The notes under the pieces: generated by a model
Seen by the model: only the letters and a program-made list of their open reading frames with translations
Told to the model about the DNA's origin: nothing
Databases searched by the model: none
In this document: piece after piece, positions 42,872 through 53,200 of the stretch
How the letters are laid out: the number at the start of each line of letters is the position of its first letter
Numbering within the stretch: the first letter of the stretch is position 1
DNA from: Microbacterium sp. MYb62
GTDB taxonomy: Bacteria; Actinomycetota; Actinomycetes; Actinomycetales; Microbacteriaceae
Assembly (NCBI RefSeq): GCF_002979475.1
Contig: NZ_PCOY01000001.1
Location: 124,001-188,000 of the forward strand
Length of the DNA: 64,000 bases
Direction: 5' to 3'
Position numbers and translations under genes: made by a program

Positions 42872-43954
42872 TCAGCGGCGCAGGCCGGCCTCGACGAGCT
42901 CGGTGATGAGGTCGCCGTAGCTCAGGCCGGATGCGACCCAGCACTTCGGGAACATCGAGATCGGCGTGAAACCGGGCATCGTGTTCAGCTCGTTGACGAC
43001 GAGATCGCCCGTCGGCGTGAGGAACATGTCGACCCGTGCGAGGCCGCGGCCGTCGACCGCTTCGAACGCCCGCAGACCCGCGTCCTGGATCGCCGCCGTC
43101 TCGGCCTCGGTCAACGCGGCCGGGCACACGACATCGACGCCGTCGCCACCGAGGTATTTGCCCTCGAAATCGTAGAAGCCGCGAGACGTGAGCACGATCT
43201 CACCCGGCAGCGATGCTCGGACGCCGTCCGCGGTCTCGAGCACGGCGACCTCGATCTCCCTGCCGCTCACACCCTTCTCGATCAGCACCTTGTCGTCTTC
43301 GGCGAACGCCACCGCGAGCGCGGCATCGAGCTCATCGGTGTCGTCCACCTTGGACACGCCGACGCTCGAGCCCGCGCGTGCGGGCTTCACGAACAGGGGA
43401 AGGCCGAGCGCTGCAGCCCGGACACGGACGTCGGCGGCATCCCGATCCCAGTCCCTGCGACGCACCGTGACCCACGGCGCGACGGTGATGCCCGCAGCCT
43501 GAAGCGCGATCTTCATGAAGTGCTTGTCCATGCAGAGGGCGGAGTCGAGGACTCCCCCACCCGCATACGGAACCTCGAGGGTGTCGAAGTAGCCCTGGAT
43601 CGTGCCGTCTTCGCCGTGAGGTCCGTGCAGGATCGGCAGCACCACGTCGATCTCGCCGAGTCCCTCGACGGCGCCGCCGGGGTGCGCGACACGCAGCGTG
43701 CGGTCCCCACCCGGTTCCGGCCACAGCACGCGCGTGCCGTTGTCGGCCACCTCGGGGAGGTGTGCGGCGTCCAACGGGAACTTCGCGGGGTCGTCGTCTT
43801 CGAGGACGAACGCACCTTCACGGGTGATCCCGACGGGGATCACGTCATAGCGGTCGCGGTCAATCGCTCCCAGCACGCCCCCCGCCGTTGCGGAACTGAT
43901 CGAATGCTCGCTGGAGCGCCCGCCGAAGAGCACCACCACCATCTGCTTGTCCAT
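42872..43954 (-). CDS. ddl: D-alanine--D-alanine ligase
   Basis: 360 aa from the ATG at 43954 (MDKQMVVVLFGGRSSEHSIS) with GAGAGGA upstream. ATP-grasp enzyme making D-Ala-D-Ala for peptidoglycan. Motifs HGPHGEDGTIQGYFDTL, DKHFMKIALQAAGI, FVKPARAGSSVGVSKV and VVNELNTMPGFTPISMFPK are intact. TPISMFPK fits a D-Ala-D-Ala rather than D-Ala-D-Lac/Ser enzyme. Its first 95 bp lie within the 3' end of gpsA in another frame. Confidence 0.96.
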   Translation of the reverse strand: MDKQMVVVLFGGRSSEHSISSATAGGVLGAIDRDRYDVIPVGITREGAFVLEDDDPAKFPLDAAHLPEVADNGTRVLWPEPGGDRTLRVAHPGGAVEGLGEIDVVLPILHGPHGEDGTIQGYFDTLEVPYAGGGVLDSALCMDKHFMKIALQAAGITVAPWVTVRRRDWDRDAADVRVRAAALGLPLFVKPARAGSSVGVSKVDDTDELDAALAVAFAEDDKVLIEKGVSGREIEVAVLETADGVRASLPGEIVLTSRGFYDFEGKYLGGDGVDVVCPAALTEAETAAIQDAGLRAFEAVDGRGLARVDMFLTPTGDLVVNELNTMPGFTPISMFPKCWVASGLSYGDLITELVEAGLRR

Positions 43955-44993
43955 GGTTGGTCCTCTCACCCTGCGGGGTGTCGTCGTCCGTCGTCAGGTG
44001 GGGTGCGATGTCTCGCGGATCCATCTTGCCGTCGAGCACCATCTTCACCTGCTCGACGATGGGCATGTCGACCTCGGCCTCGCGCGCCAGCTGCAGGATG
44101 GGCGCTACCGAGGCCAGGCCTTCCGCCGTCTGCTGCATCTGCTTCACGACGTCCTGGAAGCTGTAGCCCTGGCCGAGCAGGCGCCCGGCGGTGTTGTTGC
44201 GGCTCAACGGCGACTGGCACGTGGCGATGAGGTCGCCCAGCCCGGCGAGGCCTTGGAGGGTCTCCGGGTGCGCACCGTTCGCGACGGCGAAGTCGGTCAT
44301 CTCGACCAGACCCCGGGTGATGATCGAGGCCTTCGTGTTCTCGCCATAGCCGACGCCGTCGACGATGCCGATCGCCACCGCGATGAGGTTCTTGAGCACT
44401 CCCCCGAACTCCGTGCCGATCACATCGGTGTTGACGAACGTGCGGAAGTAGCTGTTCCGCGCCGCGCGCGCGACGATCTCGGCCGTCTCCTGGCTGCGCG
44501 AGGAGATCACGGCGGCGGTCGGCTGCTCTCGGGCGATCTCCAGCGCGAGGTTCGGACCGGAGGCGACGGCGATGCGATCGGGGTCGCAGCGCAGCTCCTG
44601 CTGGATGACCTGGCTCATGCGCAGCCCGGTTCCGCGCTCGACGCCCTTCATGAGGCTGATGACCTTCGCATCGCTCTCTGCGAGCAGTGGCCGCAGCGCC
44701 TTCAGGTTCTCGCGTAGGGACTGGCTCGGCACCGAGAGATAGACCTGGTCGACCCCGTCGAGAGCGGTTGCGAGCTCGTGTGTGGCCGCCATGGTGCGCG
44801 GGAGGTTGATGCCGGGCAGGTAGCGTGAGTTGCGCTTGGCCTCGTTGATCTCCTGCGCGAGCTCGGCGCGGCGCGCCCACATCGTGACCTGCGCTCCGCC
44901 ATCCGCGAGGATCTTGCCGAAAGTCGTGCCCCAGCTGCCCGAGCCGATGACCGTGGCCCGCGGACCGACCGGAGCGGTTCTCTTAGGAGTCAA
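43860..44993 (-). CDS. gpsA: Glycerol-3-phosphate dehydrogenase (NAD(P)+)
   Basis: 377 aa from TTG at 44993, chosen because a strong GAAGGAGA lies 9 nt upstream; it overlaps the plsC stop by 11 bp. Makes sn-glycerol-3-phosphate for phospholipids. NAD site VIGSGSWGTTFGKILADGG, then NLIAVAIGIVDGVGYGENTK and the substrate site KASIITRGLVEM. The family fold ends near DIAPHLTTDD; about 35 residues (GQADGGGALRRALQRAFDQF and after) extend into ddl. Together with plsC this forms a phospholipid precursor pair. Confidence 0.94.
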   Translation of the reverse strand: MTPKRTAPVGPRATVIGSGSWGTTFGKILADGGAQVTMWARRAELAQEINEAKRNSRYLPGINLPRTMAATHELATALDGVDQVYLSVPSQSLRENLKALRPLLAESDAKVISLMKGVERGTGLRMSQVIQQELRCDPDRIAVASGPNLALEIAREQPTAAVISSRSQETAEIVARAARNSYFRTFVNTDVIGTEFGGVLKNLIAVAIGIVDGVGYGENTKASIITRGLVEMTDFAVANGAHPETLQGLAGLGDLIATCQSPLSRNNTAGRLLGQGYSFQDVVKQMQQTAEGLASVAPILQLAREAEVDMPIVEQVKMVLDGKMDPRDIAPHLTTDDDTPQGERTNHGQADGGGALRRALQRAFDQFRNGGGRAGSD

Positions 44994-45747
44994 GGCGTCC
45001 GGTCTCCTTCTGGCCGTGGCTGGCCGGGTTCCATCGTTCCGCCGGAGCCTTCTCGTCGCGCAGCTCCTCGAGGAGCGCGGTGATCGCATTCATCAGCCGG
45101 TTGGTCGCCTCGTTGAGGGCCGCAGGCTCTCCGGCGCGTCCGCGCAGATCCGAGACGTCGACGGGGTCTCCGATGATGACCCTGACGGGCTTGCGCAGCG
45201 GCCAGAGGCTGAGCCCCTTCTGATAGCGGCCCATGATCGCCTGCGTGCCCCACTGCGCCATCGGGATCAGTGGGATGCCGTCGGCGAGGGCCAGACGCAC
45301 CGCGCCGGACTTTCCCCGCATCGGCCACAGATCGGGGTCACGTGTGAGCGTGCCCTCCGGGTAGACGATCACCCCGCGGCCGTGTTCGACGAGCTCTTCC
45401 GACTGCTTCATCGTCTGGCGCGCGGAGGAGGCCGAGGAGGTGCGTGCGACCGGGATCATCCCGGTGCGGTGGAGGAACCAGCCGAGGACCGGCACCTTGA
45501 AGAGGCTCTCCTTGGCCATGAAACGTGGGGCGCGACCGGCACGCCATACGGCGACGGCCACGACGAGCGGATCGAACTCCGAGTAGTGGTTCGGCGCCAG
45601 GATGAACGCGCCCTGCTGCGGAAGCTTCTCCGCCCCTTCGACACGGATCTTCGCGATCAGGGAGACCGGCGGGATCACCAGCGCCGCGAGCGGCCAGAAG
45701 ACGCTCGGCCGCTTCGTCTCCGTCGACCGGGACGTCACTGCCGTCAC
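44983..45747 (-). CDS. plsC: 1-acyl-sn-glycerol-3-phosphate acyltransferase
   Basis: 254 aa from GTG at 45747, overlapping the murA stop as GTGA. Acylates lysophosphatidate to phosphatidate. Motif I NHYSEFDPL (Hx4D), motif III VIVYPEGTLTRD and the hydrophobic SVFWPLAALVIPPVSLIAKI region. The tail (WNPASHGQKETGRLDS) runs past the gpsA start. It feeds on glycerol-3-phosphate made by its neighbour gpsA after a first acylation. Confidence 0.92.
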   Translation of the reverse strand: MTAVTSRSTETKRPSVFWPLAALVIPPVSLIAKIRVEGAEKLPQQGAFILAPNHYSEFDPLVVAVAVWRAGRAPRFMAKESLFKVPVLGWFLHRTGMIPVARTSSASSARQTMKQSEELVEHGRGVIVYPEGTLTRDPDLWPMRGKSGAVRLALADGIPLIPMAQWGTQAIMGRYQKGLSLWPLRKPVRVIIGDPVDVSDLRGRAGEPAALNEATNRLMNAITALLEELRDEKAPAERWNPASHGQKETGRLDS

Positions 45748-47111
45748 CGGATGACGTCGAAGTCGGCGCCGAGCGCGTCGAGCTTGGCGAGGAACTTCTC
45801 GTAGCCGCGGCTGAGGATGTCCACACCCGAGACCTTCGACTCGCCCGTGGCCGTGAGCGCCGCGATGACGTGACTGTAGCCGCCGCGAAGATCGGGGACG
45901 ACGATGTCCGCACCGTGCAACGGCGTGGGCCCGGTGATGACGGCGGCCTGCTCGAGGTCGCGGCGCGGAACACGGCGAGGGCCGTCCTGCAGACCACGCG
46001 GGTGCACGACGATGTCGGCGCCCATCTTGACCAGGGCATCGGTGAAGCCCATCCGGTTCTCGTACACGGTCTCGTGCACGACGGAGCGGCCGTGGGCCTG
46101 GGTCAGCGCGACCACGAGCGGCTGCTGCCAGTCGGTCATGAAGCCGGGGTGCACGTCGGTCTCGATGACGACGGGCTTGATGTCGCCATCGCGACGGAAC
46201 AGGATGCCGTCCTCCTGGATGTCGAACCAGCCGCCCGCCTTGCGGAAGACGTTGAGGAACGTGAGCATCTCCTGCTGCTTGGCGCCGCCGACGAAGATCT
46301 CGCCGTCGGTCGCGAGAGCGGCGGAAGCCCAGGACGCGGCCTCGTTGCGGTCGAAGATCGACCGGTGGTCGTACCCACGGAGCTTCTCGACGCCCTCGAT
46401 CACGATGACGCGGTTCGGCTCGTAGGAGATGATCGCCCCCATCTTCTGCAGCACGGCGATCAGATCCATGATCTCGGGCTCGATGGCGGCGTTGCGCAGT
46501 TCCGTCACGCCCTCGGCGCGGACGGCGGTGAGGAGCACCTGCTCCGTCGCACCGACGCTGGGGTACGGGAGGTGGATGTTCGCTCCGTGCAGGCGGGTAC
46601 CGCCTGTCGAGAGGCGGATACCGCTCGGGAGCTTCTCGACGATCGCGCCGAACTTGCGGAGCGCATCCAGGTGGAAGTCGATGGGACGGTCGCCGATGCG
46701 GCATCCGCCGAGGTCGGGGATGAACGCCTGACCGAGACGGTGCAGGAGCGGGCCGCAGAACAGGATCGGGATGCGGGAGGCGCCGGCGTGGGCGTCGATC
46801 TCCTCGAAGTGGGCGGACTCGACATCGCTCGGGTCGAACACGAGCGAACCCGGCTCGTCCCCCTCCGAGACCCGCACACCGTGCACCTCGAGCAGCGAGC
46901 GCACCACGGCGACGTCGCTGATCGCCGGCACGTCGCGCAGGGTGCTCACGGTCTCGCCGAGGAGCGAGGCGACCATGGCCTTGGTGGCCAGGTTCTTCGC
47001 GCCCTTGACGTCGACGCGACCGCGAAGCGGTCGCCCACCTCGAATGGCGAGGACGTCTCCGGTGAGTGCGGGGACTCCGTCCGGAAGAGCGTCGCGCACA
47101 GGTGTCGTCAT
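45744..47111 (-). CDS. murA: UDP-N-acetylglucosamine 1-carboxyvinyltransferase
   Basis: 455 aa from the ATG at 47111, with AGTGAGG upstream. First committed step of peptidoglycan synthesis. KGAKN (K36) and the catalytic Cys in DLGGCRIGDRPIDFH (C137) are present, so the enzyme should be fosfomycin-sensitive. About 20 residues longer at the N-terminus than E. coli MurA. It heads the murA-plsC-gpsA-ddl set, linked by overlapping stops and starts, 65 bp after leuD. Confidence 0.95.
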   Translation of the reverse strand: MTTPVRDALPDGVPALTGDVLAIRGGRPLRGRVDVKGAKNLATKAMVASLLGETVSTLRDVPAISDVAVVRSLLEVHGVRVSEGDEPGSLVFDPSDVESAHFEEIDAHAGASRIPILFCGPLLHRLGQAFIPDLGGCRIGDRPIDFHLDALRKFGAIVEKLPSGIRLSTGGTRLHGANIHLPYPSVGATEQVLLTAVRAEGVTELRNAAIEPEIMDLIAVLQKMGAIISYEPNRVIVIEGVEKLRGYDHRSIFDRNEAASWASAALATDGEIFVGGAKQQEMLTFLNVFRKAGGWFDIQEDGILFRRDGDIKPVVIETDVHPGFMTDWQQPLVVALTQAHGRSVVHETVYENRMGFTDALVKMGADIVVHPRGLQDGPRRVPRRDLEQAAVITGPTPLHGADIVVPDLRGGYSHVIAALTATGESKVSGVDILSRGYEKFLAKLDALGADFDVIR

Positions 47112-47176
47112 TCGGAGCCTCACTTCATTCACGGATTTCGGGGGCGGGTTGCCCCTGGCTCCCCCGCCCCCTCCGT

Positions 47177-47773
47177 CTACTGGACGGGAAGGGTTCGGGG
47201 CCGCCACGACTCGCGACGGGCCTCGAACTGCGCGATCTTGTCTTCATTGCGCAGCGTGAGCCCGATGTCATCGAGCCCTTCGAGGAGCCGCCATCTAGTG
47301 TAATCGTCGATCCCGATCTCGGCCTGGACGTCACCGATCGACGCCGAGCGCGCCTGGAGGTCGACCGTCATCTGCGCCCCGGGATTCCGGTCGATCTCGG
47401 CCCAGATCCGCTCGAGATCCTCTTCCGAGATCGTCGCGGCGAGGAGCCCCTGCTTACCCGAATTGCCGCGGAAGATGTCGGCGAAGCGGGGGCTGAGCAC
47501 GACCTTGAAGCCGAAGTCCCGCAGCGCCCAGACGGCGTGCTCACGGCTGGATCCGGTACCGAAGTCCGATCCGGCGACCAGTACCGACGCGCCCTGGAAA
47601 GGTGACTGGTTGAGAACGAACTCGGGATCCTGACGCCAGCCGTGGAACAGGGCGTCCTCGAACCCGGTCTTCGTGACGCGCTTGAGGAAGACGGCGGGGA
47701 TGATCTGGTCGGTGTCGACGTTCGAGCGCTTCAGCGGGGCGGCGATGCCCGTGTGAGTGATGAACTTCTCCAT
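47177..47773 (-). CDS. leuD: 3-isopropylmalate dehydratase small subunit
   Basis: 198 aa. Pairs with LeuC to isomerise 2- to 3-isopropylmalate. Signatures: [20 protein letters not shown] near the start, [20 protein letters not shown] and [17 protein letters not shown] three bases after the leuC stop, with GAAGGG upstream inside leuC, so the two subunits are made together. Confidence 0.96.
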   Translation of the reverse strand: MEKFITHTGIAAPLKRSNVDTDQIIPAVFLKRVTKTGFEDALFHGWRQDPEFVLNQSPFQGASVLVAGSDFGTGSSREHAVWALRDFGFKVVLSPRFADIFRGNSGKQGLLAATISEEDLERIWAEIDRNPGAQMTVDLQARSASIGDVQAEIGIDDYTRWRLLEGLDDIGLTLRNEDKIAQFEARRESWRPRTLPVQ

Positions 47774-47776
47774 GAT

Positions 47777-49222
<1,446 letters not shown>

Positions 49223-49263
49223 TGCGTGTCTCCTGAGGCTGGCGGTTCGGCCCACGATGGACT

Positions 49264-49302
49264 CCGCGACGAGGAGGGGCTCAGAACGAGGTCTCGTCGC
49301 GG
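49264..49302 (-). promoter_or_regulatory. leuCD attenuator stem
   Basis: CCGCGACGAG (49264-49273) and its perfect complement (49293-49302) pair over 10 bp. The upstream arm of the RNA lies within the leader peptide codons just after the Leu run, so ribosome position would decide whether it forms. No U-tract is evident, so control may be on leuC translation or through alternative pairing. Confidence 0.6.
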
Positions 49303-49331
49303 CGCCTAAGAAGAAGGAGGACGGTCCGCAT
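49281..49331 (-). CDS. leuL: leuC leader peptide (leucine attenuator)
   Basis: A 16-residue peptide, [16 protein letters not shown], ends 58 bp before leuC. Residues 5-8 are four consecutive Leu codons (CTC CTT CTT CTT); CTT is rare in this genome's codon use, as expected of a sensor of Leu-tRNA charging. The following stem starts in the RRRDE codons. TAATCT ends exactly 6 nt before the ATG, so the leader mRNA is probably itself leaderless. Confidence 0.82.
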   Translation of the reverse strand: MRTVLLLLRRRDETSF

Positions 49332-49337
49332 GACGTC

Positions 49338-49343
49338 AGATTA
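49338..49343 (-). promoter_or_regulatory. -10 element of the leuL-leuCD operon
   Basis: TAATCT on the minus strand, 6 nt before the leader peptide ATG. No convincing -35 is seen 16-18 bp upstream. The region to metY on the other side is only 81 bp from leuL, so both promoters share it. Confidence 0.5.
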
Positions 49344-49412
49344 CCACCGCTCGGACGTGCTCCGACCCGTCATGACACTCTGTTGAGCACCCGAACGACC
49401 GAGAGGCACCGC

Positions 49413-50708
49413 ATGACCGTCGACACCGCCCGCTTCGCCACCCGTGCGGTCCATGCAGCGAGAAGCCGCGAGACGGCATCGTCCCGCGCGACCCCGATCT
49501 ATCTGACGGCGGGCTTCGAGTTCGACGACTTCGACCATGCGGCGGATCACTTCAGCACCGGAGCCGGCTTCGGCTACACCCGCACCGGCAACCCCACCGT
49601 GCGCGCCGTGGAGCGCCAGCTCGCGGCACTCGAATCCGGTGCGGATGCGGTGCTCGTGGCCAGCGGACAGGCGGCGGTCGTCACCGCCCTGCTCACGGTC
49701 GTGGGCGCCGGCGATCACATCGTCTCGTCGACCCACATCTACGAGGGCACCAGGGGGCTGTTCCTCGACAACCTGGCGAGGCTCGACATCGAGACGACAT
49801 TCGTCGACGACATCGCCGATCCCGGGGCCTGGCGCGCGGCCATCCGTCCGAACACCCGCGCACTGTTCGCGGAGTCTCTCGCGAACGCGCGCAACGACGT
49901 CCTCGATGTCCGCGCCGTCAGCACCATCGGCGATGAGTATGCGATCCCGCTGATCGTCGACAACACACTGGCGACACCGGCGCTCCTGCGTCCGCTCGAG
50001 CACGGCGCGGCGATCGTGGTCCATTCCGCCTCGAAATTCCTCGCCGGACATGGTTCCGTGCTCGGCGGTGTGATCATCGACGACGGGCGCTTCGATGCCG
50101 AGCGCGCGGGCCACAACGCGCCGCACCTCGTACTCCCCGGGCGAGGGGACGCCCCCAGCGTTTTCGCCCGCCAGGGAGGTCGCGCCCGCATCGCCTACGC
50201 CCGGGAGTCGGTGGCACCACGCTTCGGCGCCTCGCCCTCCCCTCTCAACGCGTTCCTGATCGGGCAGGGTGTGGAGACGCTCGGGCTGCGCGTCGAGCGG
50301 CAGTCGCGGAACGCCCTCCGGATCGCCCAGTGGCTGGAAGCGCACGAGGCCGTCGAGAGCGTCGACTACGTCGGACTCCCCTCGCACCCCGATCATGAGC
50401 TCGGGAAGCGATACCTCGACGGCGGATTCGGCTCCATCTTCACCTTCACCCTGCGAGGGGGGCTCCCGGCGGCACGCCGATTCGTCGAGCACGTGCAGGT
50501 CTTCACCCACATGACCCACATCGGAGATGTGCGCTCGCTGGTGCTGCACCCCGGGACCACGAGTCACGCCCAGCGCACCGAGGAGGAGCGCGAGATCCTC
50601 GGCGTGCGGCCGGGAACCCTCCGGCTGTCGATCGGCATCGAGGACGTCGACGATCTTCTCTCCGACCTGTCCCAGGTGCTCCAGGGCGTGCGGGAGACGG
50701 TGGCATGA
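49413..50708 (+). CDS. O-acetylhomoserine aminocarboxypropyltransferase (MetY-like)
   Basis: 431 aa from the ATG at 49413, with GAGAGG upstream. Cys/Met-metabolism PLP enzyme; the PLP Lys is K208 in VVHSASKFLAGHGSVLGG, and YTRTGNPTVRAVERQLAALE is family-typical. The closest group makes homocysteine from O-acetylhomoserine and sulfide. The stop overlaps a flavin monooxygenase gene as ATGA. The pairing suggests sulfur released by the monooxygenase is fixed by this enzyme, but other PLP reactions are possible. Confidence 0.88.
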   Translation: MTVDTARFATRAVHAARSRETASSRATPIYLTAGFEFDDFDHAADHFSTGAGFGYTRTGNPTVRAVERQLAALESGADAVLVASGQAAVVTALLTVVGAGDHIVSSTHIYEGTRGLFLDNLARLDIETTFVDDIADPGAWRAAIRPNTRALFAESLANARNDVLDVRAVSTIGDEYAIPLIVDNTLATPALLRPLEHGAAIVVHSASKFLAGHGSVLGGVIIDDGRFDAERAGHNAPHLVLPGRGDAPSVFARQGGRARIAYARESVAPRFGASPSPLNAFLIGQGVETLGLRVERQSRNALRIAQWLEAHEAVESVDYVGLPSHPDHELGKRYLDGGFGSIFTFTLRGGLPAARRFVEHVQVFTHMTHIGDVRSLVLHPGTTSHAQRTEEEREILGVRPGTLRLSIGIEDVDDLLSDLSQVLQGVRETVA

Positions 50709-52018
50709 GTCGCCCCCAGCACTTCGGCTGGTTCCTCGCCCGCGGCTTCGGACCCCAGGGCTGGGGCTATCCGTCCCTCGACTGGGACTACGACTGGACG
50801 CGCCCCGAGATCTATCAGGACGCCGCCCGCACTCTCGAACAGGCGGGTTTCGACCTCGTGATCATCGAGGACGCACCCTCATTGGGCTCGCCATCGACGA
50901 TCGACCTGCGTGTCCGGCACGCGTTCGGAGGGCCGAAGCTCGATCCACTCCTGCTCGCTCCCTACCTTTTCCAGGCGACCAGGCACCTGGGCGTCGTGCC
51001 GACGGTGAACCCCGCGGCGTACCTGCCGTACACGGCCGCGCGGCAGTTCGCGACGCTGCAGCACCTGAGCGGACATCGGCTGGGCCTCAACGTCGTCACC
51101 GACACCGGTAGCGCCCGGCACTTCTCCGAGGCGCCCCAGCTCGGGCACGACGAGGCTTACGATCGCGCCGAGGAGTGGCTCGCCGGCATCCGCGCGCTCT
51201 GGCGCAGCTGGGACGACGGCGCCCTCGTCGCTGATCGGGAGACCGGCGTCTTCGCCGATGGAACCCGGTTGCGGACGGTCGAGCACCGGGGCGAGTACTT
51301 CGCCTTCGACGGCCCGCTGAACGCCGTGCCCTTCACCGACGGGGACCCCGCGATCGTCTCCCCCGGCGGCTCCGGCCGAGGGCTCGGTTTCGCCGGCGCG
51401 AACTCCGATGTCCAGCTCGCCCTCGCTCCGTTGCACGAGAAGTCCGTGCGGGACTACCGCGCCAAGGTGCACGAGGCGGCGATCGCGAGAGGACGCCGGC
51501 CCGAAGACATCAAGATCCTCTTCGCCATCCAGCCCGTGATCACGTCGTCGAGCGAGGAGGCCGATCGCATCGTGGCGGCGTCCGCGCACCCGGACGATGC
51601 AGCGCTCGTGCAGATCGCCCGCAAGCAGTCCAGCGATCTCGAGACCGATCTGACGACACTCGATCTCGACAGGCCGCTCGACCTCTCCGTCTTCGGAGCC
51701 CATGTGTCGCGCGGAAGCATCCAGCGCCTGATCGGAGACCGTGGGGAAGACGCCCCGCTCCGCGCACATCTGACAGCACTCGCCCGCACAGGACGGATCG
51801 CGGACCGCACCGGATTCGTCGGCACCGCCGACGAGTTCGCCGACCTGATCGAAGAGCTCGGCGAGTGGGGGAACGACGGCGTCCTGCTCTGGGGCGACTT
51901 CCATCCGGTCACCCTGCACCGCACGCTGGACGAGCTCGTGCCTGTCCTCCGCCGCCGCGGCATCCTTCGTCGGGACTATGCGGACGGCGGCCTGCAGGCG
52001 AACCTGCGCCGATTCTGA
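50705..52018 (+). CDS. LLM-class flavin-dependent monooxygenase (NtaA/SnaA/DszA type)
   Basis: 437 aa, ATG overlapping the metY-like stop. Bacterial-luciferase fold. The family opening GWFLARGFGPQGWGYPSLDW, the flavin site region FQATRHLGVVPTVNP, AARQFATLQHLSGHRLGLNVVTD and QAGSS-like SPGGSGRGLGFAG match the NtaA/SnaA/DszA subfamily, which oxidises sulfonates, thioethers, EDTA/NTA and similar compounds with FMNH2 from a partner reductase. No reductase is adjacent. The substrate is unknown; an organosulfur compound is suggested by the coupled gene. Confidence 0.85.
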   Translation: MSRPQHFGWFLARGFGPQGWGYPSLDWDYDWTRPEIYQDAARTLEQAGFDLVIIEDAPSLGSPSTIDLRVRHAFGGPKLDPLLLAPYLFQATRHLGVVPTVNPAAYLPYTAARQFATLQHLSGHRLGLNVVTDTGSARHFSEAPQLGHDEAYDRAEEWLAGIRALWRSWDDGALVADRETGVFADGTRLRTVEHRGEYFAFDGPLNAVPFTDGDPAIVSPGGSGRGLGFAGANSDVQLALAPLHEKSVRDYRAKVHEAAIARGRRPEDIKILFAIQPVITSSSEEADRIVAASAHPDDAALVQIARKQSSDLETDLTTLDLDRPLDLSVFGAHVSRGSIQRLIGDRGEDAPLRAHLTALARTGRIADRTGFVGTADEFADLIEELGEWGNDGVLLWGDFHPVTLHRTLDELVPVLRRRGILRRDYADGGLQANLRRF

Positions 52019-52042
52019 GTCGGGCGCAGGTCCGTTGCCGGG

Positions 52043-53050
52043 CTACTCGCTGACTGCGGCCTTCTTCTTCTCCGCACGCTTCTCGCGAGAGGAGGCGATC
52101 AGGCTCGCGACGGTCGCGATCGTCATCGAAGCCAGGATGACGCCGAGCGAGACCATGTTGCTGATGTCCGGCACCCACTCGACGTGCTCGCCGCCGTTGA
52201 TGAACGGGAGCTCGTTGACATGCAGGGCGTGCAGGATCAGCTTGATGCCGATGAAGCCGAGGATGACGGCGATGCCGTAATGCAGATAGCGCAGGCGGTC
52301 CAGGAGGTCGCCCAGGAGGAAGTACAGCTGGCGCAGACCCATGAGCGCGAAGATGTTCGCCGCGAACACGAGGAAGCCGTTCGTCGTGATCTCGAAGATC
52401 GCGGGGATCGAGTCGATCGCGAAGATCAGGTCGGTCACGCCGATCGTGATGAAGACGATCACCATCGGCGTCCACATGCGCTTGCCGTCGACCGTGGTGC
52501 GGATCTTGGACCCGTCGTACGTCTCGCTGATGTCGACGCGGCGGCGGAGCTGCCGCACGATGAAGTTCTCGCGCTGCACCTCGCCCTCGTGGTCGCCGTC
52601 CGGCATGGCCTGACGGATCGCCGTCCAGATCAGGAACGCGCCGAAGATGTAGAAGATCGGCGAGAAGTTCTCGACGATCGCGACGCCGGCGAGGATGAAG
52701 AGGCCGCGCAGGATGAGCGCGATGATGATGCCGACCATGAGCACCTGCTGCTGCAGACGCCGCGGCACCGCGAACTGGGCCATGATCAGGACGAAGACGA
52801 ACAGGTTGTCGATCGACAGGCTGTACTCCAGCGCCCAGCCGGTGATGAAGTCACCCGCGTTCTGCCAGCCTCCGACGTTGCCGAGCAGCACCGCGAACAA
52901 CAGCGCGAGGCCGACGTAGAACACCACCCAGAGGGTGGATTCCTTGGTCGAGGGGATGTGCGGCCGCAGCCGGATGAGGAGCAGGTCGGCGATCAGGATG
53001 ATCGTGAGGACGACCATCGAGGTGATCTCGAACCAGACGGGGATTTCCAA
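52043..53050 (-). CDS. TerC family membrane protein (Mn2+ export type)
   Basis: 335 aa from TTG at 53050 (MEIPVWFEITSMVVLTIILI); no other start fits the family N-terminus. AAAGGTG lies 12 nt upstream. About nine membrane helices. Both acidic repeats of the family are present: EYSLSIDNLFVFVLIM and GVTDLIFAIDSIPAIF. TerC/Alx proteins load or export Mn2+. A candidate Mn2+ riboswitch lies in the 5' region. The C-terminus is a Lys/Glu-rich tail. Confidence 0.93.
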   Translation of the reverse strand: MEIPVWFEITSMVVLTIILIADLLLIRLRPHIPSTKESTLWVVFYVGLALLFAVLLGNVGGWQNAGDFITGWALEYSLSIDNLFVFVLIMAQFAVPRRLQQQVLMVGIIIALILRGLFILAGVAIVENFSPIFYIFGAFLIWTAIRQAMPDGDHEGEVQRENFIVRQLRRRVDISETYDGSKIRTTVDGKRMWTPMVIVFITIGVTDLIFAIDSIPAIFEITTNGFLVFAANIFALMGLRQLYFLLGDLLDRLRYLHYGIAVILGFIGIKLILHALHVNELPFINGGEHVEWVPDISNMVSLGVILASMTIATVASLIASSREKRAEKKKAAVSE

Positions 53051-53064
53051 GGGCGCACTGCACC

Positions 53065-53200
53065 TTTCGCGGAGGGGTCGGGAATGAGTCGAAAGTCTCT
53101 CCCCCGCACACACGTGCGGCGCGCGCCCGGAGCAGCGATGACGGTGCTCGTGATGACGTTACGCGCGGATTCGGGATACTCCCTCTCGCCCGGGCAATGC
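53065..53200 (-). ncRNA. Candidate yybP-ykoY (Mn2+) riboswitch ahead of terC
   Basis: On the minus strand a GGGAGTA element (53183-53177) is followed by GTCATCACGAGCAC (53157-53144) and, near the end, GGGGAGAGACTTTCGACTC (53105-53087). The order and spacing resemble the conserved GGGGAGUA and GUCAACA loops of yybP-ykoY RNAs, which control TerC/Alx genes in many bacteria. I could not fold it or compare it to a model, so this remains tentative. Confidence 0.4.

Noticed and set aside
49332..49412. SAM or other sulfur riboswitch ahead of the metY-like gene
   Set aside because: Only 81 bp, shared with the leuL promoter, and no conserved SAM-riboswitch elements were seen.
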